This document shows, in pieces, positions 23,801 through 32,865 of a DNA stretch of 36,311 bases (positions are counted from its first letter, which is position 1; each line of letters opens with the position of its first letter). Both the position numbers and the translations under genes were made by a program. The notes under the pieces are model-generated. The model saw only the letters and a list, made by a program, of their open reading frames with translations, made no database searches and was not told where the DNA came from. Source of the DNA: Amoebophrya sp. AT5.2 (Eukaryota; Sar; Dinophyceae; Syndiniales; Amoebophryaceae); the NCBI GenBank assembly GCA_005223375.1, contig RXOD01003930.1:1-36311 (forward strand). Direction: 5' to 3'.

Positions 23801-26204
23801 GGCCTGCGCTTGGGGTGGTAGAATCGGTGACGGCCCGGCGATTTTCATGCTCGAGAACGCTACGCGCGCGCTGCGCGACAACGGGTCGAGCGCAGAGCCA
23901 GGCACACCGGCTGCCGGCGTGTTTGCCACGGAGACTGACTCCAGCACGCTGGGATCGGTCGGCGATGGGACGACGGAGATGACCTCCTGTTGTAGCGGCA
24001 CGGGCGTTTTTACAGTTGGGGGAAGCTGCGAAGTAGCGCTTGGACTCCGTGGGCCTGATACGCGAGCTGGAGCGGACCCGTCGGAGACAAACTGCAGCTG
24101 CTGATCAACCGGCACCGAGACGGATCCCGCATTCGACGGTGGTCCCCCGGAGCCGCGAGGACCCCGGGCTGAGCTTGGTGCAATCTTCAATAGCTGCGCA
24201 CCCTTGCTTCGCGGTGCCGACAACGAGCGAGAGGCGCCAGGGAGCTGTTCCCAGGTGCGATTCGGAATGTCCTTCGACAACGGTTTTGGGCCGGAAATCA
24301 CGCCAAATTTCACCCGCATCGCCGGAGGCGGCGGCATCACGCCGGTTTGTACAACGAGGGGAGCAGCTTGAGCAGTACCGGTGCCGCCAGTTGTCCCAGT
24401 CGACGGAGCAGGCTTCGAGGATGTCAATGGAGTTGAAGTTGGACCTTCCGCCCGTCCTCCCGCGGGAGGCACTACGAGACGCGTAGCCGCAAGAGCCCCC
24501 TTTCCTGTAGCGGCAAACACAGGAACCGAGCTACTCCCCGCCTTGTTCAAGATTGTCGGCGGAACCACTGTCGGCGGGGCACGAGGGGTCAGCACGGTCG
24601 CTAGCTGCGGCGCGCGCAACGAAGCCCAAGGCAACAGAGTCGGAGCTTGCGTGCTGCGCTTGAGCTCGCGTTGCTTTTGGGGTGTCGCTCCAACCGATGC
24701 CGACCCGCTTGCGTACGCAGCTGCGGGGCCTGGTTTGAGATTCGCATTCATGATCGACGGCGTTGACGTTACAGTCCTGCTCACGCCGGCAGCCCCTCCC
24801 GCTGATGTTGCTGCGGAGTTGTTGTAGATCCCCCCGACATTGATCTTTTGCGTCGCGCGCGTTGGTGCACGGCCAGGCGCTTGTTGCGGTTCCTTCGACT
24901 TCGCAGCATCTTGACCACCAGATCCAGAACCTTCGTTTCGTCCGCCACCCAGTTGCGGCGTTCCGTGCGCCGAGCTCGCGAGCAGCTGCGGCGTCCCCCG
25001 TGGAGTCACAAATGCGTGCTGCGGCGTCACGGACCCAGGAGTTCGGCTCGTCGCTGCCAGAGCCGTCGCTTGCTGCGTAGAAGAAGAACCAAGGGCAGCT
25101 GCAGCGCCGGCCTGCGAAGTAGAAGTAGAAGATGAGGATCTGGGATCGGCGGAGGTTTTCCGCGACACAGCGGGGCTGACGGAAACTTTCGGCTGGTGGC
25201 TGAATTTTCCCGTTGATTTTGGATCAAACTGAAGCACGGAGTTCCGGGGTGTGATGTTTGCCTTTGCGCTCCCCCTGGTCTGCACGAGGGAGCGCTGGGC
25301 CGGCGCTGGTATTAAGACAGGTGTGCCAATGGTGCGGGGCTGCTGCAGCAGGATCGGTGCCGGTACCCGGCGAGCCCCCTGCTGCTGCTGCGGCAGGGGA
25401 ATTCTACTGCTCGTCTCCATGACGAAAATACTATGATCTGGTGTTTTAAGCTGGTGATCTTACTTAATCTTCGTGCTGAGCGTCTGGAGCTGCTCAAACG
25501 TATCTTTCCTGTGGCGGAATCTGTCGTGCCCTGGTATATCTCATTTGTACCAAACGAAGCCATGAGTGACCCACTTCTTCACCTTCTCGTGGTACGGTCA
25601 AAAACGAAATCAGCGCACCCACTCCCGACCACGATCATCGTAGCTTACTCTAGATACAAAGTCTAGTTTTGGCAGCCTACTATAGATACAACTTACTGAT
25701 ACGACGACGTTGTCGAAGTGGTCTCTCGGGTATCGCGCGCCGATCTCTCTTGGAGGCGTACTCGCGACTGCAATCGCAAACCTTGATTGCAATCGAGTTC
25801 CAGCACAGCCACAGATTCATTGTCCCACAACATCCATAAAGGGCGCCTCCAGAACTAGGCAGGCATCCTACACCTACTTCTTGTTCTTCTATGTTTTTTC
25901 CGCTTTCTTTTCTGATTCTGTATAGCTGCCGCCTTCTCTTTCTCGCAACAAGATGAATGTCACTCATTGCTTGTTCAGCTGCACGACCTATCATCAATTA
26001 TCGATATCGTATCATGTTGAGTATGTACTTTCTTATCCTCTGAAACATCATCATGTTGCCATCGTCTTCCCCGTTGAGTGAGTCTCGTCGGTCTGGGTCA
26101 AAAAAGAAGAACTGCGGTGGTGTACAACTGGAACTGTTTCTTGTTTGAAAAGCGTGTACTTACTTTAGCAAAAGGTAGAACCACAACCACTCTACGCACG
26201 CCAT
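14819..26204 (-). CDS. Giant (~3450 aa) disordered and coiled-coil protein, probably structural
   Basis: Eight exons fit in frame: 26204-26164, 26092-26029, 25854-25697, 25508-25464, 25430-22213, 22095-20603, 20365-19977, 19763-14819. The last four are certain; the short 5' ones follow from codon use and phase, and translation could instead begin at the ATG at 25420. From residue ~107 to ~930 the protein is Ser/Pro/Ala-rich and disordered. A folded helical region follows (~934-1175, with RIRYWEPFSEVKQLARLEDV-like helices), then a mixed domain with VMEALGLPQPYG. A long heptad coiled coil spans ~1560-1980 (KTALERKLEEMAAELQEW, REREMEEKRAAEALLAEK) and a second ~2740-2870 (ELKQELDRQQSEFEQQ). The C-terminus is Gln-, Ser- and Arg-rich and basic. 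I recognise no named family. Such architecture suits centrosome, basal-body or cytoskeletal scaffolds; that is inference. Its start is only 92 bases from the preceding gene's stop codon. Donors include four GTAC. Confidence 0.85.
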
Positions 26205-26296
26205 TAAATTTTTTATTTTTTCGTAGGTTGTAATTTTATCGAAGGTGCGCTCAACACTTGGCGCGCGATCTTCGCTTCGCCAGATGTGTCGTTTGT

Positions 26297-28165
26297 TCAG
26301 CGCTGCGTGATCGCTCGCGGCACGTCCGAGGTCCTCGGAGCCACCGGTAGTGGGAGAGCCGGCTCCGCCTCCTGGCATATCATTAGCATCTCGTCGCCGA
26401 CGCCGTCTGCGTCGTCAAAGACACTAACGATTTCGTCCTCGTCGTCTTGTTCCTCGGCGGCCGGAACGGGTCGTACTCGTACGACGGCCTGCTGCTCCAC
26501 CTGGGCCTCGCTATCATTCAAAGAGCGTGTAAGTGTAACACCTGCCGCTTTATTCGACGATGACGAAGATGATGCAGCTCCCGGTGGTCCACCACCTCGT
26601 ACTTCTCCTTGTACGGCCTCATTTCCACCTGACTCTACTGCCAGTCGAACGTCCGAACCAGCTGCAGTGTCAGGCGTGTTTCCACCCCCTGCTCTGACGG
26701 CTCGGGCTCCAGCTGCCTCCGCCCTCGCCACCAGCATGTGTTTCCGCTTGATATCATCATCCCAGCGATACTCCGCGGCAAGTCCCAGGCTCCGGTACCG
26801 TTTCGCCGCGTGCTCGCAATCAAACTTGCCCTCGGGAATCAGGCAGCCGCAGAAGGACTTCCGCCGCGCGCCACCCAAAGCCGGAAAGCCACTTTCCGCA
26901 ATCAGCAAACTCTTCGCCTCCTCCCGCTTGCGCTTCCGCTCCACCCGCTCGAAGAACAATCGGTCCCCCTCCGGGGAGCATTCGAAGGCGATCCTCCTGG
27001 AGCGCTTCTCGTCCGCTATCTCCTTCTTGGTCTTCGGTGCCGGCTCGAGCGCTTTCACAGCGGTGGGGGAGAGCGCGTGCTTCTGCTCTCGCTGCGCCGT
27101 CGTCAAACTGCTGAACGCGACCAACGCGAGCGGCTGGTCGCTGTTTCGCCGAATCCGCAGCTTCTCCGACAACGGCAGCTGATCAAACGAGAGCCGCCCC
27201 CTCTCAAATTCCTCGACCGACTGTCGACGGACTTGCTCCCGCTCTGCCAACTTGCGCGCTTCGTCTATGTCGCGCTCCACCTCCCCGATCGTTTCAGTTT
27301 TCATCACTGGCGCAGCTACTTTCGAGCTCCTCCGCCGCTTGGTGGTGCTCCCGCGGCTCCTCCGACCCAACGCCGCGCCGGGGAGTGCGCCCTTCTTCGC
27401 GCCCGAAGAGGAGGCAACTTCTGCCATCGCCCCCGCCGCACCGCCGACTTGCGGAGAGGGGGACCGATTGTTCGACTTGCTGTTGCTCGGCGTGATGAGC
27501 TTCAGTTTGCACTCTCGCTTGTCCGGAACAATTATGCTCTGCTCAACAGGAAGAGGGGCTTTGTTATTCTTGCTTTGGCTTTCCAAGCCTCCTGCTCCTG
27601 CACCAGGAACAAGAACGCCGGGCGTAGGCGACGGCGTCCATCGCGGGTCTATCTTCTGCGCAGGTGCAGGTGACTCCAGTACGAGATCTGGGCTTGAAGA
27701 AATCGCCGCAACTGCGGCCGTGGTGCGAGGAGGTGGAGGTCGTTGCGGTTGGCGCGGGGTCAGTAATTGTGCTAGTTCTTCATCTTTCGCTCCTCCTGAA
27801 CCTGACGGAGGTCCATCCCTCTCTTCTTGATTTTGCGCCCTACGTGCCTGCAGCCTCTCAAGCAGGGAAAGTCTCGCACCGGCATCCGTAGATGGTGGCT
27901 CTTCAGCTACGTGACCGTGAACAGGTCGCGGTCGCCCTTCTCTTTTTCGTTCTTCTACTTCTTCTTTTGAATTTTCAGTTTTAATATCACCCCGCTGGTG
28001 TTGTAGTTTTTTTCTCTTGGTGTCGTCTTTCCGGACCACTCCAGCAGAAGGGACCACTGGGACAACCGGCTTTCTGGTGCTTGCGAACGATGACGCCGCG
28101 GGCCGCACACGTGCCGAGGAGGCTGCAGCGCCCGCCGCCTTCTTCATGCTGCTCGCTCCGGGCAT
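26297..28165 (-). CDS. Unknown 622-residue charged, largely disordered protein
   Basis: A single uninterrupted frame from ATG at 28165. I recognise no family. The first ~295 residues are low-complexity (Ala, Pro, Ser, Lys) with a basic patch GRRSRGSTTKRRRSSK resembling a nuclear localisation signal. From ~297 to ~480 the sequence is helical and highly charged (EVERDIDEARKLAEREQVRR, FFERVERKRKREEAKSLL) and contains the only cysteine cluster, FCGCLIPEGKFDCEH, which could bind metal but has no known motif. Residues after ~500 are Gly/Ala/Ser-rich and end in an acidic segment (EEQDDEDEIVSVFDDADG). The frame stays open upstream of the ATG back to an acceptor-like TTAG at about 28226, so a further 5' exon cannot be excluded. 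Long plus-strand frames over this gene are shadows. A nuclear role is possible but only inferred from the basic patch. Confidence 0.75.
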   Translation of the reverse strand: MPGASSMKKAAGAAASSARVRPAASSFASTRKPVVPVVPSAGVVRKDDTKRKKLQHQRGDIKTENSKEEVEERKREGRPRPVHGHVAEEPPSTDAGARLSLLERLQARRAQNQEERDGPPSGSGGAKDEELAQLLTPRQPQRPPPPRTTAAVAAISSSPDLVLESPAPAQKIDPRWTPSPTPGVLVPGAGAGGLESQSKNNKAPLPVEQSIIVPDKRECKLKLITPSNSKSNNRSPSPQVGGAAGAMAEVASSSGAKKGALPGAALGRRSRGSTTKRRRSSKVAAPVMKTETIGEVERDIDEARKLAEREQVRRQSVEEFERGRLSFDQLPLSEKLRIRRNSDQPLALVAFSSLTTAQREQKHALSPTAVKALEPAPKTKKEIADEKRSRRIAFECSPEGDRLFFERVERKRKREEAKSLLIAESGFPALGGARRKSFCGCLIPEGKFDCEHAAKRYRSLGLAAEYRWDDDIKRKHMLVARAEAAGARAVRAGGGNTPDTAAGSDVRLAVESGGNEAVQGEVRGGGPPGAASSSSSSNKAAGVTLTRSLNDSEAQVEQQAVVRVRPVPAAEEQDDEDEIVSVFDDADGVGDEMLMICQEAEPALPLPVAPRTSDVPRAITQR

Positions 28166-29571
28166 TGCTTCAGCAGCTTCTGCATCTGCTGCACTGGTAG
28201 ACCCACATGCACAGTCCGTGGACCTAACCCTACGTCCGTGTGCGTTGATTATTCTTCAAATGTAAAGCTTGGGTCAAGCTTATGTATGAATGTATGGCCG
28301 CCACTACATCGAGTAATGCTGGTCGCGACTTCGTTTATGTCGTGCAACGCGCGCTCACGACAAAACGACCGAGAAGGACCTCCCCCGCTCCGACATTCTT
28401 TTGCCACCTCAACCTCACTCTCTGCAGTAGCTGCTCCCTCTCTCGTAGCGCCTGCCTGCTCGCGATGCCTCCGACGTCTACTCGGCAGAAGACATCAAAG
28501 GAACCGGAAGAGAACCAGCGAGAAGACAAAACACTTCGATCGGCGTCCGCAACCAAAACGATCCTGCCACCAACGAACAGGAGTCGCGAAGGTTTATTCA
28601 ATCATCAAAATTTTTCGACATCTGCTCTGCAGAGCTAAATTCATCGCTGGCCAACACGGTATGAAAATAGGTTCGCAGGGGCGCATCGATGATTCATTGC
28701 CACTGTCGTGGTGCCCTTGTGAGTCGGTTCATCATGCGGAAGATCAAGATTTATCAATTTATACTGACTCGACTGCAACATGGATGTGTAGTTGAGAAGA
28801 GGACTAGTAGCAGGATAAATCGGAATCACGAATCACAATGAAAATCAATGAATCAACATAATTGAAAAAGTTGAAGCAGATTGTCCATGAAAGTGGTGGT
28901 CGTGGCGCCAAAGTTTGATGCATTTGTGAAAGTCCTCAATCTTCAATTTGTTGTGAAGTAGGTTGATCAAGCCATTTGCCAACAAAGTAAATCTTGAATC
29001 ATAACACGTCGGCACACAACAGCTACGCCGGTTCTTCTACTCTTCTTGACAAAGGTGGATTTTTACGGACAATACGCGGCCTGAGAAGTGGTTTCTTCCA
29101 TATGCATATGATATCCACCACCATCAACTTGTTTGCCTCTAGTTGTAGCTCGTGCTCGTCCATCCTCGTGCCAGCGAGAGCGAACTACTACTTTTGTGTG
29201 AGTGCGGCCCTGCTTCTTCAGTGAAGATTCACAGAGCACGTCATCTCGTCGTTCAAAATGTTTTGCCCGAATTCATCACACCAGCTTCACCTGTGAGTGA
29301 CTGAAGAAATTGAAAAAGAAGGAGAAATTTGAGCGAAATTGTGCATAAACCGGACATGCAGTAGCAGTTCCAACAGACACTGCGGCATCCCGCCGAAGCC
29401 GAAACTGCAGCAGCCTTTATCGTTATCAACAATTACATCTAGTAGAAGTAGAATTCCGTACTACTAGTAGTTGGTCGGGATTCATCATCATCTTCTTCTT
29501 CATCTTAGTCTTATAAAGGTACTTCAACAACCTCCTCTACCTCGTACTCTAGAGTTAGTGACAGGAGTCCT
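28166..29571. other. Spacer between charged unknown gene and Met/Gln-rich gene
   Basis: About 1.4 kb, AT-rich between about 28600 and 29570. A minus-strand frame at 28335-28601 includes a coding-like stretch (RQALREREQLLQRVRLRWQ) that might be an upstream exon of the charged unknown gene, but no splice junction in phase could be fixed. A 12-bp palindrome CATATGCATATG lies at 29099-29110. No RNA gene or promoter was recognised. Confidence 0.45.
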
Positions 29572-31281
29572 TTAGGCGTAGTACTGTTGCCCAGGCACGA
29601 CGGTGGCCATGGGGGCCTGCGGCTGCATCATCGTGGACAGCCCCTGGAACAGATCACCGCCGGAAAACTTGGCCATCTCCATCTGCATCATCATCTGCAT
29701 CTCCTGTGAGAAGTTGTATCGTCATCATGAATCAATTTCATTTTCGTGGTCGTGGTCGTGGAGGATGAACGAAAAAAAAAAAAATATTTTTTACGACAAC
29801 ATCAAGAACTTGTTCCACTTCCACTTCCAGAACTCGCTACTTCATCTATACAGACTGATCATAATCATTACTGATACTCATTAAACACAACTACATCCTC
29901 TATACCTGCTGCTTCTTTTCCATTTCGAACTGCTGCTTCTGCATCTCCTCCTCGGCCTTCTTCTGCTGGTATTCCATCGTGAGCTGCATCGACTGCTGCT
30001 CCAGCGCAGCCTTCTGCTGCCCTGCCTGCTGCTGCAAATTAGAGGTTGAAAAAATCCAGGTCGTGCCTCAGGTCTAGGTTTATGGACGTTAACGCTATCG
30101 GTTCCTCGGTTATCAGATGGTCAGACCCATGGAGGTGAGTGATGGCACCCAGCAAGAAGTGGCTGCTAAGGGTGTCAGGTGGTCTCCATTCGGGTGCACT
30201 TGGAGGTCCTCTCTCCAATTAGACCGACACCAGTAGCCAGGGACTCGCCACCGCCGTATGGCTGCCAAGTCAGCTGGGACGGGAACCAGCCCACATCAAG
30301 TGGAATCACACACAGGAGGCCGCAGCCTTCTCGGGGGCATCGGTGCGTCAGAACTCCTGCTCGGATCCTAGTCCCTGAACGGGAGATGAGGAGCTGCGTC
30401 ATTTCTTAGCAAACCTAAGCCTGGACCAGAACCTGAATTTATTCAACCCTTAAGCAAAGCCATGAGCTGCTCGACGCGCTGCTGGTCCAAAGCCATTTCC
30501 TGCTGCTTGATCTCCATGTCAATCTGCATGATGAACTGCCTCTTCTGCTGGTCGGCCTGCCCGGCCAGGTACTCCTGCAGCGATGTAGGTGTAGTGGGAA
30601 TGAGCTCCGTGACTTCTGCGCTCCGAGAACGGGATGCATAGGATGAGGATACTTACGACGACGACCATGACCACAATCGAGATAAATGAATAGAATCGAC
30701 GTCCTCCCGGAACATCAAGTACATAAGTAAGTGATATGTTGGTGGGAGGAAGGACTTGACATCTGCGTAAGGTAAGCTGCAGCAGTCGACCTCGATATCC
30801 ATGCATCTTCAAGAAACTCAATCTGATTCCGATTCACAGGCTCTAAGACCGATCAAGAAGCCATCTCTCTGTGACATAGAGAAAAATAAATTAATAGTAT
30901 GTAGTCGTATTTGATGTAGGCTCCACCTCTTCCTTCGTCACCTTCTGCGACATACAAGAACTACTTTCGGTGTGCTTGTTTGTAATCGCAAAAGCGAGTC
31001 ATCTGTGTCTGTTACATGGACATGTACACGCTGCGCAACAGCCTGGATGTAGACGTAGAGGTTCGGATTCGGAAGTGTAAGCGGAGGCACATCTTAGTAA
31101 GTACCTTCTGGTGCTTAATCTGTGCTTCGAGCACCCACTGGCCCTGCTTGACCTGCTCGTCGAGCATCTTCATATAAGCGTCCTTCTGCTTGGAGATGGT
31201 GCTCGGGTCCGGCATGCCTGCTGTCAGAGACTGAGGCGGCATCATACTCATGCCCATGGCGGACATCGCGACGGCGGACAT
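29572..31281 (-). CDS. Small Met/Gln-rich coiled-coil protein, interrupted by a transposon-like intron
   Basis: Four exons: 31281-31105, 30574-30454, 30033-29906, 29703-29572, giving 185 residues. The first intron (donor GTACTT, acceptor GCAG) and third (GTATAG, ACAG) are ordinary. The second has no GT-AG pair that keeps the expected protein; cutting at the 5-bp direct repeat TTTGC joins ATGGCTTTGC to AGCAGGCAGGG and reads QLMALQQAGQQKAALEQQ without a break. The protein is a Met-rich head (MSAVAMSAMGMSMMPPQ), then one long Gln-rich helix (KQKDAYMKMLDEQVKQGQW, EYLAGQADQQKRQF, LTMEYQQKKAEEEMQKQQ) and a short Met/Pro tail ending QQYYA. I recall similar Gln-rich proteins in alveolates, which cannot be checked here; function unknown. 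ATG at 31281 follows a CAG acceptor-like site, so a leader intron or trans-splicing is possible. Confidence 0.8.
30034..30458. repeat. 5-bp target-site duplication TTTGC/GCAAA flanking the introner-like element
   Basis: GCAAA on the plus strand occurs at 30034-30038 and at 30454-30458, immediately outside the two inverted-repeat ends. One copy is needed to rebuild the coding sequence (codons TTG CAG spanning the junction), the other leaves with the intron. Because the copies are identical, the exact splice point within the five bases cannot be decided from DNA. Confidence 0.7.
30039..30453 (-). mobile_element. Introner-like element forming a non-canonical intron (TIRs and target-site duplication)
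   Basis: On the minus strand a 415-bp segment lies between two copies of TTTGC (30454-30458 and 30034-30038). Its ends are inverted repeats: the left begins TTAAGGGTTGAATAAATTCA and the right, reverse-complemented, begins TTAGAGGTTGAAAAAATCCA; they agree at 18 of 22 positions. No register of the direct repeat gives GT-AG ends. Removing the element with one repeat copy restores an uninterrupted, Gln-rich reading frame. The interior is more GC-rich than other introns and has nested complementarity (GGTGTC with GACACC, CTCCA with TGGAG around 30173-30234). It encodes no transposase and so would be non-autonomous. These are the hallmarks of introns created by DNA-transposon insertion, known from several algae and from repeat-flanked introns reported in Amoebophrya. 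Confidence 0.75.
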
Positions 31282-31478
31282 TTTGGCCTGTCGACGGTGG
31301 TGGTGGTCGTCAACAAAGAAAACGATTAGTGACGAGCGAACAAATCTTTTCGTCCTACTTATCTACTGTGACACGGTCAAGAGCTGCACGACTTCGACTT
31401 CTTGCTGTTAAGCTTAATATTTTATTTCTCGTAGTTCGTGTTCGCGCTAGTTCGTAAGTAATACTATGTTTCTTCGTA

Positions 31479-31908
31479 TCACTTCCACCACAAAGAAACA
31501 GAAACAGGCTTCCAGTAACCGTTGATGGTTGCCAGCGGGGTGGTGGTCGTGGTCTTGGTCAGCACGCTCTTCATTTCACAAGGAGCACAGGCCTCAACTA
31601 GAAGTACGTTTGGGTTTGCAGAAACCATGTTGGCAAACTAACAGGAAGTACATGCGGGCGAACCAACGGGTTCGGGTAGAAGAAATGTATTCTGATACGT
31701 CGAAAACGGTAACTAACGGTCGTCCTGCTGGTCGTCCTTCCTTCTCCATCTCGTACTCGCCTGGCACCCTTTTGTTTTATGTTGTCGGTTGTGCGATGAA
31801 GGTTGAACACACGATGGCGGCACCCAACATCATCACCAAAGTATATCCGAGCAATATTCGCGCCGGCCCATTTTCGTCTTCCGAAATCAAGTAAGAACGC
31901 CGGCACAT
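31479..31908 (-). CDS. Tentative small single-pass membrane protein
   Basis: Two candidate exons, 31908-31813 and 31637-31479, join in phase 0 (donor GTGTGT, acceptor CTGTTAG) to give 84 residues. The first encodes a short charged head (SEDENGPAR) and a hydrophobic span ILLGYTLVMMLGAAI that runs into the second exon (FANMVSANPNVLLVEACAPC); a Thr-rich tail follows. Codon use in the second exon resembles the real genes. The 5' end is uncertain: a strong donor (CAG|GTAAGT near 32005) suggests an upstream exon with a basic segment (NHPARRRT) that could splice to an acceptor at 31876, replacing the ATG proposed here. An overlapping frame at 31598-31936 competes. I recognise no family and treat this as a candidate only. 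Confidence 0.35.
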
Positions 31909-32865
31909 TCACCTGAGCCTGGTTCTCATACAACATGCAAAATGCAACTCGGTCTCGGAGGTGTTAGTTTACAAATAAATGGAGTGACTTACTTATGTAC
32001 TTACCTGTTCGTCTTCGTGCTGGGTGATTCTGATTTACCTGTTTCTGTTTGTCTCTCTTACAATCGCGGTCATATTTTTTGGGGGGAGGTTTGCATCTTG
32101 GCCGAGTCACATTCATTGATAAGGCTGTAGTGTACAACCTGTAGAAAACAACATGTAGATCATGTAGTAAGAGGAAAGCGAAAGACATTGACACTCATAG
32201 ATTGATATAGATAGAAGCTGCAGACAACACGAGTTCGAGTACCAGTATTCAACATGATGCGACTAAAAAATCCATTCGATTGCTCTGGATTGCAGTTCTG
32301 TCAAAAAAAATGAGTAAGTAACTGAGCCTGTTTCGTACCAAAAACAACAGAACAAGAAGCCCGAAAAACATTCATAAAGTAAGATAAAAGCAAGGGTAAA
32401 TAGAAACAAAAAATCGGAAATCGTGTCTTAGTTGATGTTGTGGCTGGAGATCGATGTGAGAAAAAGTTCGAATGCATGGTCTAGCTGTAGCTCTAGGTCT
32501 AGCTCTTACCTTGCGGCACAACAACCGATATGCCGACGTTAACGCGTAAGTAGGCGAGTCAATGATTCCACGCTCGGGAGGTGTCGTCCGCGTCATCTAC
32601 GACTGGTAGCTAGTTCAAAATGTTTGTACGAATCTTGAGTGAACAAGCAGAAAGCGCCTCTTGCTTCAACTCTCACTCGTCGTCTCTACATCTCGTATTC
32701 GTTTGTTCGTCATAGTCTACTTCGTGTATCAAAATTTAACATGTGCCGCCGAGGTCCGCCGGCGACACCCTTCAAAATCAAGGCTTCTTTCTTTCCGCTC
32801 ACGCTCCCCGTGGTCCTTTCGCCACTCTCCCTTCTTCGCATCGGAAGCTCGAGCTCCTGCTACCA
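31909..32865. other. Spacer upstream of the tentative membrane-protein gene
   Basis: About 950 bases, AT-rich, with several stop-interrupted frames on both strands. It contains the strong donor-like sequence CAGGTAAGTAC on the minus strand near 32005 and otherwise should carry the 3' UTR of the Cys-motif gene. No RNA gene, transposon end or promoter was recognised. Confidence 0.4.

Noticed and set aside
28220..28240. Telomere-like CCTAACCCTA
   Set aside because: Only about one and a half repeat units; it lies just upstream of a gene and looks like an acceptor-like TTAG context, not a telomere.
30175..30402. 75-codon frame inside the introner-like element
   Set aside because: No transposase or reverse transcriptase motif; probably a chance frame within a GC-rich non-autonomous element.
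30021..30448. Canonical GT-AG solution for the second intron of the Met/Gln-rich gene (donor GT at 30447, acceptor AG at 30022)
   Set aside because: It is in frame but needs a weak GTTGAA donor and an AG inside the Gln codons, and it deletes residues from the Gln-rich helix; the direct-repeat solution restores the helix exactly. Kept as the main alternative.
31598..31936. 112-codon minus-strand frame overlapping the tentative membrane protein
   Set aside because: Late part is Arg/Thr/His-rich with no structure, whereas the alternative frame gives a coherent hydrophobic span; neither is proven.
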